64,000 nucleotides of DNA from positions 1 to 64,000 of IMG/VR virus record IMGVR_UViG_3300046804_002503; one strand, written 5' to 3'. Position 1 is the first letter of the stretch, and each line of letters starts with the position of its first letter. This document shows, piece by piece, positions 50,491 through 58,947 of the stretch. Source of the stretch: a virus. Below the pieces are notes generated by a model that saw only the letters and a list, made by a program, of their open reading frames with translations, was not told where the DNA came from and did no database searches. A program made the translations under genes and the position numbers.

Positions 50491-51924
50491 TTACAGGTAG
50501 AGCTTGCCACTGGAATTGACGTTATCTGTTCCTAACCCCTTGACGATGATTAAGTGGTAGTAAAGGGAAGCGCCGAAGATGTAATCTACGACTCCGTAAC
50601 GGGTCATCAAGCCAACACGTGGCGAGAAGTCGTTAGGTCCGATTGTACGTTGAATCATCACAGGAATGTATGGGCAGTATACGATACCAGTATCATAGTA
50701 CTCTGTTCCCTTGTAACCCAATAAGGCATACTCCAATTGAGAAGAGCGTGTGCCGGCCATGGTTTGAGCTTCTGTACGAGTGTCACGGTAGACTGTGAAA
50801 CGTCCGCCAACTGAACCAACTTTGGCAATGCCGGTTGGTTGTGTGTTAACGTTGCCGTTTACAGGCATCCATTGAAACTCTGGCAACATCTCAAGAATCG
50901 CGCAGACGCGAGGTGTAGCAACGATAAAGTTGGCGGAACCTCTGCGGTTACGGATAGCGATGCGGTTTGCTTCAACGATTACCTTGGAATAGAAGTCGCG
51001 ATTACGCTCTCCTAACCAACGGGCATCAGCTGAAGCTGCATACCAGAAACTATACCCAGTACCTTGTTGCGCATTAATACAAATTTGAAGCATTCTGATG
51101 ATCATTTCACGGTCGATTTCGGCCTGAATTTCATAGCTCATCGCATTTGTTAATTCAGAATCGATATCGAGACCGTTCATGTTCTTCAAATCTTGCTCTA
51201 ATTCAACTGACCAGCGAGCTGCTAAACGGCGGGTGCCGGCTTCAACTGCGGTTTTGCTGAATTCAACAGTGATTTGAGGAATGTTACCAGTCAACTCAAA
51301 TTGGCTCAAGAGGGCAGCAATACCTTTATCCTCGTTTACGAAGTCGAAGTGTGTAGACAACCCAGTGAGTTGGCCTGAACTTGTTCCAGTAAAGCGAGTG
51401 TCGAGGCTTTGATAACCTAATTCGCCAGTGATGCCTGCTCTATTGAAGGCTCCGGTTGTGGTACTGCCGTTGGCATAACCATCAAGACCGTTAGCTCCCA
51501 ATGAAGTGGGCTCGTATTTATAACGCAAAGCAAATGCTAATCCAACTGGACCACTCATTGGTTGAACGCCAACGATTTCGTTGGTGATCAATTCAGGGAA
51601 GGTCCTGCGAACCATGGGGATTAAAACTTTAGGCAAACGATGATCGTTAGAAGCGTATGTGTCGGAAGCATACAAAGCACCGGCGTTAGCGCCTGTACCT
51701 GCAGAACCGAATATACCACCACCACCGACCGAGTTTTGAGCCTCGTTCAAACACCATTGTTCTTGGTTCTCCATCAAAATCGCCGTAGCTAAACGACCGT
51801 GTTCGCTCTCAATAGGGTTAACCTTATTGGACGAAAAGTCCAAAATGGGTGCCCACTTTTCGAGCAATTGGGACGCACGAGCTTGGTTGATGTATCCTGG
51901 AGAAGGACTAATATTGTTACTCAT
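50491..51924 (-). CDS. 23: Major capsid protein gp23
   Basis: 477 residues, in the range of T4-like gp23 (T4: 521). The N-terminal region contains RASQLLEKWAPILDF and HGRLATAILMENQEQW, as in gp23 before cleavage by gp21. VLIPMVRRTFPELITNEIVG and VQPMSGPVGLAFALRYKY near 105-140 mark the HK97-fold core. RLAARWSVELEQDLKNMNGL and DIDSELTNAMSYEIQAEIDR near 235-270 and FIVATPRVCAILEMLPEFQW near 330 match the conserved gp23 blocks. It forms the hexamers of the head. The gene has visibly higher G+C than its surroundings (48 percent in one line I counted), as expected for strong expression. It ends before an intrinsic terminator. Confidence 0.95.
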   Translation of the reverse strand: MSNNISPSPGYINQARASQLLEKWAPILDFSSNKVNPIESEHGRLATAILMENQEQWCLNEAQNSVGGGGIFGSAGTGANAGALYASDTYASNDHRLPKVLIPMVRRTFPELITNEIVGVQPMSGPVGLAFALRYKYEPTSLGANGLDGYANGSTTTGAFNRAGITGELGYQSLDTRFTGTSSGQLTGLSTHFDFVNEDKGIAALLSQFELTGNIPQITVEFSKTAVEAGTRRLAARWSVELEQDLKNMNGLDIDSELTNAMSYEIQAEIDREMIIRMLQICINAQQGTGYSFWYAASADARWLGERNRDFYSKVIVEANRIAIRNRRGSANFIVATPRVCAILEMLPEFQWMPVNGNVNTQPTGIAKVGSVGGRFTVYRDTRTEAQTMAGTRSSQLEYALLGYKGTEYYDTGIVYCPYIPVMIQRTIGPNDFSPRVGLMTRYGVVDYIFGASLYYHLIIVKGLGTDNVNSSGKLYL

Positions 51925-51984
51925 AGTTTTTATTACTGTGGATATATTTTCGAGAACCCGTCAATGAATTCTCCAACTTAAAAA

Positions 51985-52866
51985 TTACCGAATAGACTGA
52001 AGGACTTGTAAATATGGATTATTTACAACCTTTTGTGTAGATTCACTAAGTACTTGTGATTTAACTACTTTAGCGTCCTTAGTTACAGCAGTTTGTCTGG
52101 CAGTAGATGCCAAGGAAGTGGTTGCTGCTACTTCGTCTTTTTCAAACATTTCAACGACATAGTTGAAATTTTCAAGAATATATTCGGGAGATTTATCACT
52201 CAAAATTTTACCAACAAATTCTTTCTTAGAAGATGGCATGCCTTTAGTTTTTTGTTCAATCAACAAGGATGCTTTGGCTTTTTGAGCCTCAGCTGCTAAT
52301 GATTTCTTTTCTAAAGTAAGGGTTCTAACTTCATTTCTGAGAGAATCCAAAGCTTGTTTACCTTCTACAATGGCATTCTTAACAGGATTGCTTAGGGTAT
52401 TACCATCTAAACCAACAATTTTACGAATTTGGATCAATTGAGTTTTAGCTTGAACATTGGCAACTGCTTCTGCCAATTGTTCACGAGGAACAATCTTGTC
52501 TAAATAGAGGTCCAAATAATTGCTCATTTCCTCAACAATACGATCACTGAACTTTTCAGCTTTCTCGTTAATGGCTTTACGATAGTAAGAAACCAGTTTT
52601 AACAATTTTTGGGTATGATTTTCATTAATAGCCCTGACCACATCTTTTAATTTACCAGTGTGGTCTTTGTCTATTTGCTCAATCAATTGTTTTAATTTGG
52701 CAGCGTGATCTTCGTCCTGTTCTTTAAGTGCCTTCTCAACTAAAAGGTTAGCTTGAGCAGTTACTTTTTCATTAACAGCTGAATCAAACGCCGAAGCTAT
52801 GGCTGAGGCAGTTTCTTCACTAATTACACTTTTATCGAGTGAATTGATAATTTCGGCTATTTTCAT
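51985..52866 (-). CDS. 22: Prohead core scaffold protein gp22-like
   Basis: 293 residues (T4 gp22 is 269). The sequence is almost wholly helical with long heptad-like segments (LKQLIEQIDKDHTGKLKDVV, INENHTQKLLKLVSYYRKAI near 50-105, then EVRTLTLEKKSLAAEAQKAK near 195), the hallmark of the gp22 core. It is Lys/Glu-rich with no cysteine. gp22 fills the prohead as the scaffold and is cut to small peptides by gp21 at maturation. It lies between the gp67-like gene and gp23, as in T4. AATAAATA lies 13 nt before the ATG. Confidence 0.85.
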   Translation of the reverse strand: MKIAEIINSLDKSVISEETASAIASAFDSAVNEKVTAQANLLVEKALKEQDEDHAAKLKQLIEQIDKDHTGKLKDVVRAINENHTQKLLKLVSYYRKAINEKAEKFSDRIVEEMSNYLDLYLDKIVPREQLAEAVANVQAKTQLIQIRKIVGLDGNTLSNPVKNAIVEGKQALDSLRNEVRTLTLEKKSLAAEAQKAKASLLIEQKTKGMPSSKKEFVGKILSDKSPEYILENFNYVVEMFEKDEVAATTSLASTARQTAVTKDAKVVKSQVLSESTQKVVNNPYLQVLQSIR

Positions 52867-52878
52867 ACAAAATATATA

Positions 52879-53094
52879 TTATTTATTCTTCTTAGGAGCC
52901 ATTTTAGATGATTTCTTTTTGTCATCTTTTTTAGCATCTTTTTTGGGATTCTTTTTGGCAGACTTGGCTGCTATTTTTTTAATTTTTTCTTTCATCTTTG
53001 CTTCGATGATTGTAGAAAGAGTATTGTGAGCAAACGCATACTGTTTTTCACAAATTTGAGCTATAAATTTTGAAATCAATTGATGGCTGTTCAT
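52879..53094 (-). CDS. Small prohead core protein, gp67-like
   Basis: 71 residues. The first half (FIAQICEKQYAFAHNTLSTI, then IEAKMKEKIKKIAAK) has the helix-EAK-M-x-E-K-I pattern of T4 gp67-type core proteins. The second half is extremely basic (KKNPKKDAKKDDKKKSSK). T4 gp67 is acidic at that place, so the charge is reversed here. gp67 is a core component cut by gp21. Position between gp21 and gp22 fits the T4 order 67-68-21-22. GATAAATA lies 14 nt before the ATG. Confidence 0.6.
   Translation of the reverse strand: MNSHQLISKFIAQICEKQYAFAHNTLSTIIEAKMKEKIKKIAAKSAKKNPKKDAKKDDKKKSSKMAPKKNK
52880..52887 (-). promoter_or_regulatory. Late-promoter-like octamer AATAAATA
   Basis: AATAAATA lies 13 nt before the gp22 ATG at 52866 and overlaps the stop region of the gp67-like gene. 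Capsid genes need strong late expression, which fits. Confidence 0.4.
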
Positions 53095-53108
53095 GTGTAT
53101 ATTAAGAA

Positions 53109-53116
53109 TATTTATC
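53109..53116 (-). promoter_or_regulatory. Late-promoter-like octamer GATAAATA
   Basis: GATAAATA lies 14 nt before the ATG of the gp67-like gene at 53094. Seven of eight positions match T4 late promoters. Confidence 0.45.
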
Positions 53117-53127
53117 TTGGTGTAGGG

Positions 53128-53805
53128 CTACTCTGCATTTTTTAATGCATTAATAAAAGAAATAATTTGTTCTTTTAAATAAAAGTCTAAATTCTTTTTT
53201 GGTAAGGTTTTAATAGACTTTTCAAATTTTTCATAAACAGGCAAAAATTCTCCTTTGTCGTCTAATACCCATTGTTTGGATTCTAAAATACCATTTACAA
53301 AAGCTGTAGGTACAGAGGGGTCTGCTACTACGTCTACTGCTACAATTCTAAAGTCTGCTACTTTATTAACTCCACTTTTGTCTGGTACTAATCTACCTAA
53401 AGATCTGCTAGACACTCCTAATTTGACTCCATCTAAAATTAAGGATCGAACTAATTGACCCATTGCATTGGATAATATTTTAGATTTGCCTTCAAAAATA
53501 TTTCCATTTTGTTTAATGTCTGTAATAAGATGACAAACTCTTTCCAAATTAATATCTGGAGTTTGTGGGTGATTTAATTCACCAGTTGCTCGGTTCTGGG
53601 TAATCATTTCTGTGCGATAACGATCTACCTCTTTTACCATTTCCTCTAATGGATAAATTCTTTTGTTTTTATTAGTTTCATTCGCCATTAAAAATGGTCC
53701 TTGAATGAACATATTAGAAGGAGTATTACGATTTTTTTCTTCTACCAAATATTTTACCTCGTATGTGGGCTCTTCTACTAGTAAACGATAGACATTATCA
53801 CTCAT
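53128..53805 (-). CDS. 21: Prohead core protease gp21
   Basis: 225 residues (T4 gp21 is 212). The fold of phage S78-type prohead proteases is marked by NKNKRIYPLEEMVKEVDRYR near 45, the catalytic His in GELNHPQTPDINLERVCHLI near 75 and the catalytic Ser in LGVSSRSLGRLVP near 130, with RIVAVDVVADPSVPTAF following near 150. It activates itself in the prohead and trims gp22, gp23 and internal proteins before DNA packaging. A perfect late octamer TATAAATA lies 18 nt before the ATG, with AATAAATA 29 nt further up. No missing catalytic residue is seen. Confidence 0.93.
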   Translation of the reverse strand: MSDNVYRLLVEEPTYEVKYLVEEKNRNTPSNMFIQGPFLMANETNKNKRIYPLEEMVKEVDRYRTEMITQNRATGELNHPQTPDINLERVCHLITDIKQNGNIFEGKSKILSNAMGQLVRSLILDGVKLGVSSRSLGRLVPDKSGVNKVADFRIVAVDVVADPSVPTAFVNGILESKQWVLDDKGEFLPVYEKFEKSIKTLPKKNLDFYLKEQIISFINALKNAE

Positions 53806-53823
53806 ATTAACAATTATACAAAA

Positions 53824-53831
53824 TATTTATA
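53824..53831 (-). promoter_or_regulatory. Late promoter TATAAATA before gp21
   Basis: An exact match to the T4 late octamer, 18 nt before the gp21 ATG at 53805. A second copy (AATAAATA at 53853-53860) lies just upstream. Confidence 0.65.
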
Positions 53832-53852
53832 CCAGAAGGGGGTTGTATCAAG

Positions 53853-53860
53853 TATTTATT
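53853..53860 (-). promoter_or_regulatory. Late-promoter-like octamer AATAAATA (tandem)
   Basis: AATAAATA directly after the gp4-like stop, upstream of the exact TATAAATA. The two would form a tandem promoter for gp21 and the core genes. Confidence 0.35.
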
Positions 53861-54337
53861 TTAAAAGTTGAGCAATTGATTAATTTTTTTCTCAGTTAAA
53901 ATAAAGAAAGTATAACCGTTTCTCTCACACCACTTACGCGCTGCTTCCCATTTAGCCATGTTTATAGCATATTGAGTGTGTTCGTATAATAAAGTTTTTT
54001 TACTTTTGTTAGGAGTTATAGTGGGTGGTAATGTATATTTTTCTGGTTTAATTTCTATTAATAATTTTGTTATAGAACCATCCTTTCTTTGTAAGTGAGC
54101 CACTACATCTACAAAGTAACGATGCAATTTTCCAGTTAAGTCTAAAGGAGATCTGTAAGGTATAACAACAGACTCTGAGCCCCAACTTATTACATGAGAG
54201 TTTAAATCTAAGTGTCGAAACACCTTTAATTCTAGACTAGAACGATATAAAATAGGCCAAGAACCTTTGTATTTGTTTCTGAATTGAGGCGTATAATTGC
54301 CTTGATTAAAATTACCGTTTTTGTTTAATCTTTTCAT
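53861..54337 (-). CDS. 4: Head completion nuclease-like protein gp4
   Basis: 158 residues (T4 gp4 is 150). The family signature is clear: FRNKYKGSWPILYRSSLELK near 20, VISWGSESVVIPYRSPLDLT near 48, LHRYFVDVVAHLQRKDGSIT near 70 and LLIEIKPEKYTLPP near 92. The Glu/Asp/Glu-x-Lys set within D-V...E-I-K-P matches the PD-(D/E)xK-like nuclease core inferred for gp4. gp4 finishes the packaged head before tail joining. The start overlaps nothing and lies 2 nt after the gp13-like stop. Confidence rests on several aligned blocks. Confidence 0.85.
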   Translation of the reverse strand: MKRLNKNGNFNQGNYTPQFRNKYKGSWPILYRSSLELKVFRHLDLNSHVISWGSESVVIPYRSPLDLTGKLHRYFVDVVAHLQRKDGSITKLLIEIKPEKYTLPPTITPNKSKKTLLYEHTQYAINMAKWEAARKWCERNGYTFFILTEKKINQLLNF

Positions 54338-54339
54338 GA

Positions 54340-55719
54340 TTATCCTATAAAAAATCTTATAGGATCTCTGTCTATTTGATCTTGAGTAATTTCTTTTTCT
54401 AAGGCATCTCTTTCATTGACGCCTTGATTCATTAAATCTTGATAAGAAACACTTTGACCACCAAACAGGTTTGAACCACCGTATTTTCCTCTTACGTGTG
54501 CTACCGCTATTTTAGTTAAAGCTAAACTATAACGATAAACCCAAAGCTGATTAATGAGATCTTTTAAAGGTTTTTGTAACCTACAACCTACTACACCATA
54601 ATAGGTGTTATAAACACTGGGTTCTGGTACTAATTTAAGTATTTGATCTTCTGGATAAAATCTTAAATATGGTGTGGTTGCTAAAACCTTTTCTCGAGTC
54701 TCTAACCAACCCTTTAAAAATTGCCAAGTAATTAAGTCATAACCCACATTACCCAACAAGTGACCGAAATAAGCTTGTTGAGCTATAGTATGTTCAATGG
54801 TAAACAGTGTATTAACTCCGGAATTATTGCCTTCAGCAAAGGAATAAACATCTATTACTCGACGATAGTTATTTAAATCCATATCCCATCCAGCAGAATG
54901 CGTTAAATTGTAGACTGGATTGACGTCTTGACCGTTAACCACTACCACTTTATGAGAATTGGGTGGTATTGGTGCTTCAAATTTAATTACTACGTGAGAC
55001 TCGGAAGCATTTAAAATGTTAGGATAACTTAATTCTCCATTTTCTTGGTTAAAAACCTGAACTACAACATCTTTGTTATTTAAATTATGAAATACAGTAA
55101 ATTCATTGCTGCTGCCGTTACCTATAACTGAAACGTGTCTTAAAGTAGAAGAACCAGTTAATACAATTACTCTTAAAGAATTTAAAGGTATAGGTTGGTT
55201 AAATCTTAATATAGTAGTATTGCGTGAATCATTTATAGTTGTAGTATAGACCTGTTCATTAGTAACATTGTCATATATTTGTACAATAACATTTTGAGTA
55301 TCTAAATTGTGTTGTACAACATATTCAGAATCTACATTGTTGCCTATATTAGTCACATATTCACTAACGTCTGTAGCATTGCGAGCCTTGTAAGAAGCTG
55401 GAAAGGCTTGAGAGTCTGGATTAGCCGAGCTTTGTAGGTCTGGAGTAATGTTAATTAATCTACCTATAGGCAGACCCACTTTGGGTATATAAAGATCTGA
55501 TTTAAAAATTAAAAATTCTTCTGTGGTACCACTGAATTTAGTAAAAAACTCTATAGCTAAATCTATGGCTTCGTATATTTGAGCAGAACTAATTTCTATT
55601 TGTATTAATGGTTCACCCAAGGCTCTCCGTATGCGTTGAGCCAATAGATCATAACTCTTAATCTTAGAATTAAAAGTAGTACTACCGTGATAAGAATTAG
55701 GTATTACAGGTAAAGCCAT
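54340..55719 (-). CDS. 13: Neck protein gp13-like with inserted beta-repeats
   Basis: 459 residues, longer than T4 gp13 (309). The N-terminus (LLAQRIRRALGEPLIQIEIS, IYEAIDLAIEFFTKFSGTTE) and the C-terminal third (YFGHLLGNVGYDLITWQF, YPEDQILKLVPEP, NQLWVYRYSLALTKIAVAHV) follow gp13, the head-side neck protein. Between them, about 125-265, lie two repeats of a beta unit (VVQHNLDTQNVIVQIYDNVT, then FTVFHNLNNKDVVVQVFNQE, each ending like PIPxNSxxVVVxxG), a module also found in phage fibres. The insertion would decorate the neck. gp13 with gp14 closes the portal and joins the tail. Start is after an A/T-only leader. Confidence 0.65.
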   Translation of the reverse strand: MALPVIPNSYHGSTTFNSKIKSYDLLAQRIRRALGEPLIQIEISSAQIYEAIDLAIEFFTKFSGTTEEFLIFKSDLYIPKVGLPIGRLINITPDLQSSANPDSQAFPASYKARNATDVSEYVTNIGNNVDSEYVVQHNLDTQNVIVQIYDNVTNEQVYTTTINDSRNTTILRFNQPIPLNSLRVIVLTGSSTLRHVSVIGNGSSNEFTVFHNLNNKDVVVQVFNQENGELSYPNILNASESHVVIKFEAPIPPNSHKVVVVNGQDVNPVYNLTHSAGWDMDLNNYRRVIDVYSFAEGNNSGVNTLFTIEHTIAQQAYFGHLLGNVGYDLITWQFLKGWLETREKVLATTPYLRFYPEDQILKLVPEPSVYNTYYGVVGCRLQKPLKDLINQLWVYRYSLALTKIAVAHVRGKYGGSNLFGGQSVSYQDLMNQGVNERDALEKEITQDQIDRDPIRFFIG

Positions 55720-55726
55720 ATATTAA

Positions 55727-55734
55727 TACTTACA
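55727..55734 (-). promoter_or_regulatory. Possible late-promoter variant TGTAAGTA
   Basis: TGTAAGTA lies 7 nt before the ATG of the gp13-like gene and is identical to the octamer before the giant fibre gene. The AAGTA departs from the TAAATA core. Confidence 0.25.
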
Positions 55735-55759
55735 AATATGGCCGATATAATTTGTATAC

Positions 55760-57034
55760 CTATCCTAAATAAGCAGCAGAATTAGAAATTACGTTGGTAG
55801 ATACATCTATCCAAGTAGCAGAATTAGATTGTATTAAGCTACTTTCTTCAATATTAAGATAAATTGATGAATTTGCTGCCAAGTTAGTAGAAGCTTCTAC
55901 TAAAGTGGCTGAAACATTAGACCAGCTAGAAGTTAAATCAGCCAATATAGCAGAATCTTGAGTGTTAAGATAAGTTCCAGAGTTGGAAATTAAATTAGAA
56001 GCAGCCTCTATCCAGGTAGCTGAATTAGACCTTAATACACTAGATTCTGAAGAATTGAGATACGAAGAAGAAAGCAAAGTTAAATTTGTATAAGCTGCTG
56101 TCCATAAATTAGAATTTGCCAAAACTGTCGATACATTGTTTTGCCAATTTGAAGATAAAGATCTTAAAACTGTAGAATCCTCAGCATTAATATAAACAGA
56201 AGAATTGGATATTAAATTCTGATAAGAAGATTGCCAATTTCCTGTGAGAGCTAATAAATTAGAAACATTATCCTTTTCAAAGGGATTTAAATATGAAGAA
56301 GACAAAGAATTAATATTTAAATAAGATTCTTGCCAATTGCTAGACAAAGAAAGCAAATTGGTAACTGCACTTTTTTCAAAAGGATTTAAATAAGAAGAAG
56401 ACAAACTAGATAAATTGCTATAAGATTGTTGCCACGCAGCAGAAGCTGATTGTAAAATAGACAATTTAGCAGTTTCTAATGGATTTAAATATAAAGCAGA
56501 ATTAGTACGAATATTGGTGGAAGAGTCTATTAAATTTGCCAAATTAGATTCAAAATATATTTTAAAATTATTTAAAGACGCACACAAATAATTCATGAAA
56601 TTGGTAAGAATATGAACTGGTGGACCCTCTTCACTGATTATAATAGCATCTGGATCATCTTCTGATTGAATTATTACTGTCTTATTCATGCTGGGTATGT
56701 CATTTTCTATTCTCCACAATCCTTGCATATAAGTTTTACGCTTACCATCAGGAAAGGTTATTCTTAAATTGTAGGAATAATTACCTATAGGCAAATCTAC
56801 AACGCGTGGTGGAATTGTTATTACACCTAAAGTGGGCAATGCTATGTAAATAGCGCCTGAACCTGATGTAAGTTTTAAAAATTCTGGACTAGAGTTGTTA
56901 TTGTAACTTTTTACAACCATTTCAACAACTGCTCCAGTCAAGTCTACAGGTTGGTTGTTATACTTGAATGTAATATTATTAATTCCTTTCCAAGTATCTC
57001 CAGTAGTATGAGGAGGAATGTTATAAATTTTCAT
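55760..57034 (-). CDS. Repeat-shaft fibre protein, candidate neck whisker (fibritin-like)
   Basis: 424 residues. The first 125 form a beta domain like the BppU N-terminus of phage baseplate fibres (YNNQPVDLTGAVVEMVVKSY, VITIPPRVVDLPIGNYSYNL). After about residue 190 there are seven or so repeats of about 36 residues with the pattern W-x3-Y-x2-L-x-S-x-S-S-Y-L-N-x-x-E (LSSSYLNPFEKSAVTNLLSL, SNWQESYLNIN). They read as a trimeric coiled-coil shaft. In T4 the whisker gene wac lies by gene 13; here the gene sits between portal and gp13-like, so a neck fibre is the best guess. Serine-rich, no Cys. Repeats also appear in the left-end genes. Confidence 0.6.
   Translation of the reverse strand: MKIYNIPPHTTGDTWKGINNITFKYNNQPVDLTGAVVEMVVKSYNNNSSPEFLKLTSGSGAIYIALPTLGVITIPPRVVDLPIGNYSYNLRITFPDGKRKTYMQGLWRIENDIPSMNKTVIIQSEDDPDAIIISEEGPPVHILTNFMNYLCASLNNFKIYFESNLANLIDSSTNIRTNSALYLNPLETAKLSILQSASAAWQQSYSNLSSLSSSYLNPFEKSAVTNLLSLSSNWQESYLNINSLSSSYLNPFEKDNVSNLLALTGNWQSSYQNLISNSSVYINAEDSTVLRSLSSNWQNNVSTVLANSNLWTAAYTNLTLLSSSYLNSSESSVLRSNSATWIEAASNLISNSGTYLNTQDSAILADLTSSWSNVSATLVEASTNLAANSSIYLNIEESSLIQSNSATWIDVSTNVISNSAAYLG
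55763..56470 (-). repeat. 36-residue repeats of the candidate whisker
   Basis: About seven diverged tandem units of roughly 108 nt, each coding a Trp, a serine-rich turn and Y-L-N-x-x-E. The first two are closest at DNA level. Confidence 0.65.
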
Positions 57035-57043
57035 ATAAAAATA

Positions 57044-58933
57044 TTACCCTTCTGGAGGTGTTGGAGGAGCAGCTGCTGGTTCTGCTGCTGAGGGGGTAGT
57101 TGCTCCTCCTCCAGGTGCTGGTGGTGGTAAAGTTTCTCCGCCAGGTGCGGCTCCACCTCCGCCACCGCCTCCAAATTCTGGAATAGCTGATGGACTTGTG
57201 CCACCACCACCTCCAAATCCAGGACCTTCACCACCACCAGCAGATGCCGCATCAGCAGCCTCTTGAGCGGCTTCTAATTGTTCTCTCCAATTTGGACCTC
57301 CATTGGCTATTTGAGCTAATTCCCATTTAAATGCAGCCTCTTTGCGCATCCATTCCATATTTTCACTAATTCTTTGATCATTGTATCCAAGATAATGGCG
57401 CTGAGCAAAAATATTTGATATACTTTCATTATTACACATGTCACCGAAATTCTTGTGTTTGAGTTCAAGTATTTGTTGTTGACGAATTGCAAAATAATTA
57501 GAGGGTGGATTAAATTCTAATTGTACAAATGATTCATGTAATTTGTATTCTTCCCACCAACCTCTCAATTTTAAATGAGTTATAAAGGATTGTTTAAGGC
57601 CCTCAGCAAATTGATTCTGCAATCTCATTATAAACTTTGCAAATTTTAATTCTTCTCTTAAAATCTCTGCACCATCTTTGAAAGATTCATTAGGATTTAA
57701 TCTAGAGATTGGTACTTTTAAACTCTTGTAAAGTTTAGCTACAAAATAATTTAAGTCGTCTAATTTACCTAAGTTTTCACCGCCCTGTAGCACAGAAACG
57801 TCAGATCCTACTTCTCCATTTCTGCGTGAAAACCAATAACTATCCAACATGGACTGAGGGTTATAAACGTTTCCTACAGGAGAATTACTAGAATCACCTG
57901 TATAAACTTGTTTAGCATTATATTGATGCATCAACTGGCGTAGATAAGATTCAGCCTTAGCTGGCGGCATGTTACCTACGTCAATAACAAATTTTAAACG
58001 TTCGGGAGCTCTGACTAGGCGATATATAATAATTGCATCTTCACATAAAGAAAGCAATTTATAAGCTCTGCGACAATTTTCTAAGAAAGGTATTCTTATA
58101 GAATAATCTTCATTCCATAAACCTGAATTAACATAGGTGACCTGATTACCTTGAAAGGTAATAATTTGCTGTTGCAGGGCATTGACTGGACTAATGTTTG
58201 ATTGTTGCTGAGACAATGGATTAGCCTTATTGTCATTTAAATTAATAGGTTTTTGAAAGGTAAAGTTTTCAATAACACTATTTTGTACGTTATCATAAAC
58301 CGGACTTATAAGCTCAGACGGTATATTTAAACAACCTATAACTCCAAAATCTGGGCGATCTTTGTATGTAATGTTTTCAAAAAACACTTCACCTTCAATT
58401 AACAATTGACGGCAATAAGCCCATCCTTTGTGTTCTAAATCAAAAATATTAATGAATTTTTCAAATTCCTTTTGCAGTTCTGTTTTTTCTTCTGGACCAA
58501 GTTCTGCAAAAGAAGAATATTTTAAATGTATAACTTTATTGTTTTCGTCTTTTACAATGAATTCATCACAAATTTCATCAATACAATCAGAAACCTCTGC
58601 AAAAGAAGCCATTCTCCTATATTCTGCCAATCTTCTTGTTTTATCTGTATCTAGGTTGGCATATACATAATTGTGATATGGACTGTGAGAGGTTATGGAC
58701 CCTTTGCTGTTTGCATCCATATCGGCCTTTGTCATAGAAGGGCCTGTAATGATGGATTGTTTTAAAAGTTTTAATTGAGTCTTCTTTGCCAGCCTGTCAA
58801 ATAATTCATATTTTGGATTATTTGTGTCCATTTCAATCGGAGCTGTCACATAAGGCAGTCTCTGCAGAATGCTAGACACAAAGTTACGATTAGTACTTTG
58901 TTGACGATTTGAACTTGCTAAAATATCTGCCAT
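57044..58933 (-). CDS. 20: Portal protein gp20 with Gly/Pro/Ala-rich tail
   Basis: 629 residues (T4 gp20 is 524). Typical gp20 blocks are present: NYVYANLDTDKTRRLAEYRR near 90, EVSDCIDEICDEFIV near 113, WAYCRQLLIEGEVFFENITY near 168, APERLKFVIDVGNMPPAKAE near 305 and GGENLGKLDDLNYFVAKLYK near 380. The portal dodecamer is the DNA gate and the site where the head starts. After about residue 560 the protein ends in a low-complexity Gly/Pro/Ala tail (GGGGGGGAAPGGETLPPPAP), absent in T4 gp20. The tail frame is intact to a TAA. The gene lies just after the gp15-like gene, and its start is preceded by A/T only. Confidence 0.93.
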   Translation of the reverse strand: MADILASSNRQQSTNRNFVSSILQRLPYVTAPIEMDTNNPKYELFDRLAKKTQLKLLKQSIITGPSMTKADMDANSKGSITSHSPYHNYVYANLDTDKTRRLAEYRRMASFAEVSDCIDEICDEFIVKDENNKVIHLKYSSFAELGPEEKTELQKEFEKFINIFDLEHKGWAYCRQLLIEGEVFFENITYKDRPDFGVIGCLNIPSELISPVYDNVQNSVIENFTFQKPINLNDNKANPLSQQQSNISPVNALQQQIITFQGNQVTYVNSGLWNEDYSIRIPFLENCRRAYKLLSLCEDAIIIYRLVRAPERLKFVIDVGNMPPAKAESYLRQLMHQYNAKQVYTGDSSNSPVGNVYNPQSMLDSYWFSRRNGEVGSDVSVLQGGENLGKLDDLNYFVAKLYKSLKVPISRLNPNESFKDGAEILREELKFAKFIMRLQNQFAEGLKQSFITHLKLRGWWEEYKLHESFVQLEFNPPSNYFAIRQQQILELKHKNFGDMCNNESISNIFAQRHYLGYNDQRISENMEWMRKEAAFKWELAQIANGGPNWREQLEAAQEAADAASAGGGEGPGFGGGGGTSPSAIPEFGGGGGGGAAPGGETLPPPAPGGGATTPSAAEPAAAPPTPPEG

Positions 58934-58947
58934 AAATTGTTTAAATT

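Noticed and set aside
51925-51984. Late octamer before gp23
   Set aside because: The 60 nt leader has AT-rich stretches (AAATATATCC) but none keeps the TAAATA core.
57031-57252. 73-codon minus-strand reading frame rich in His and Gln
   Set aside because: It is another frame of the repetitive Gly/Pro/Ala portal tail; low-complexity DNA stays open in several frames.
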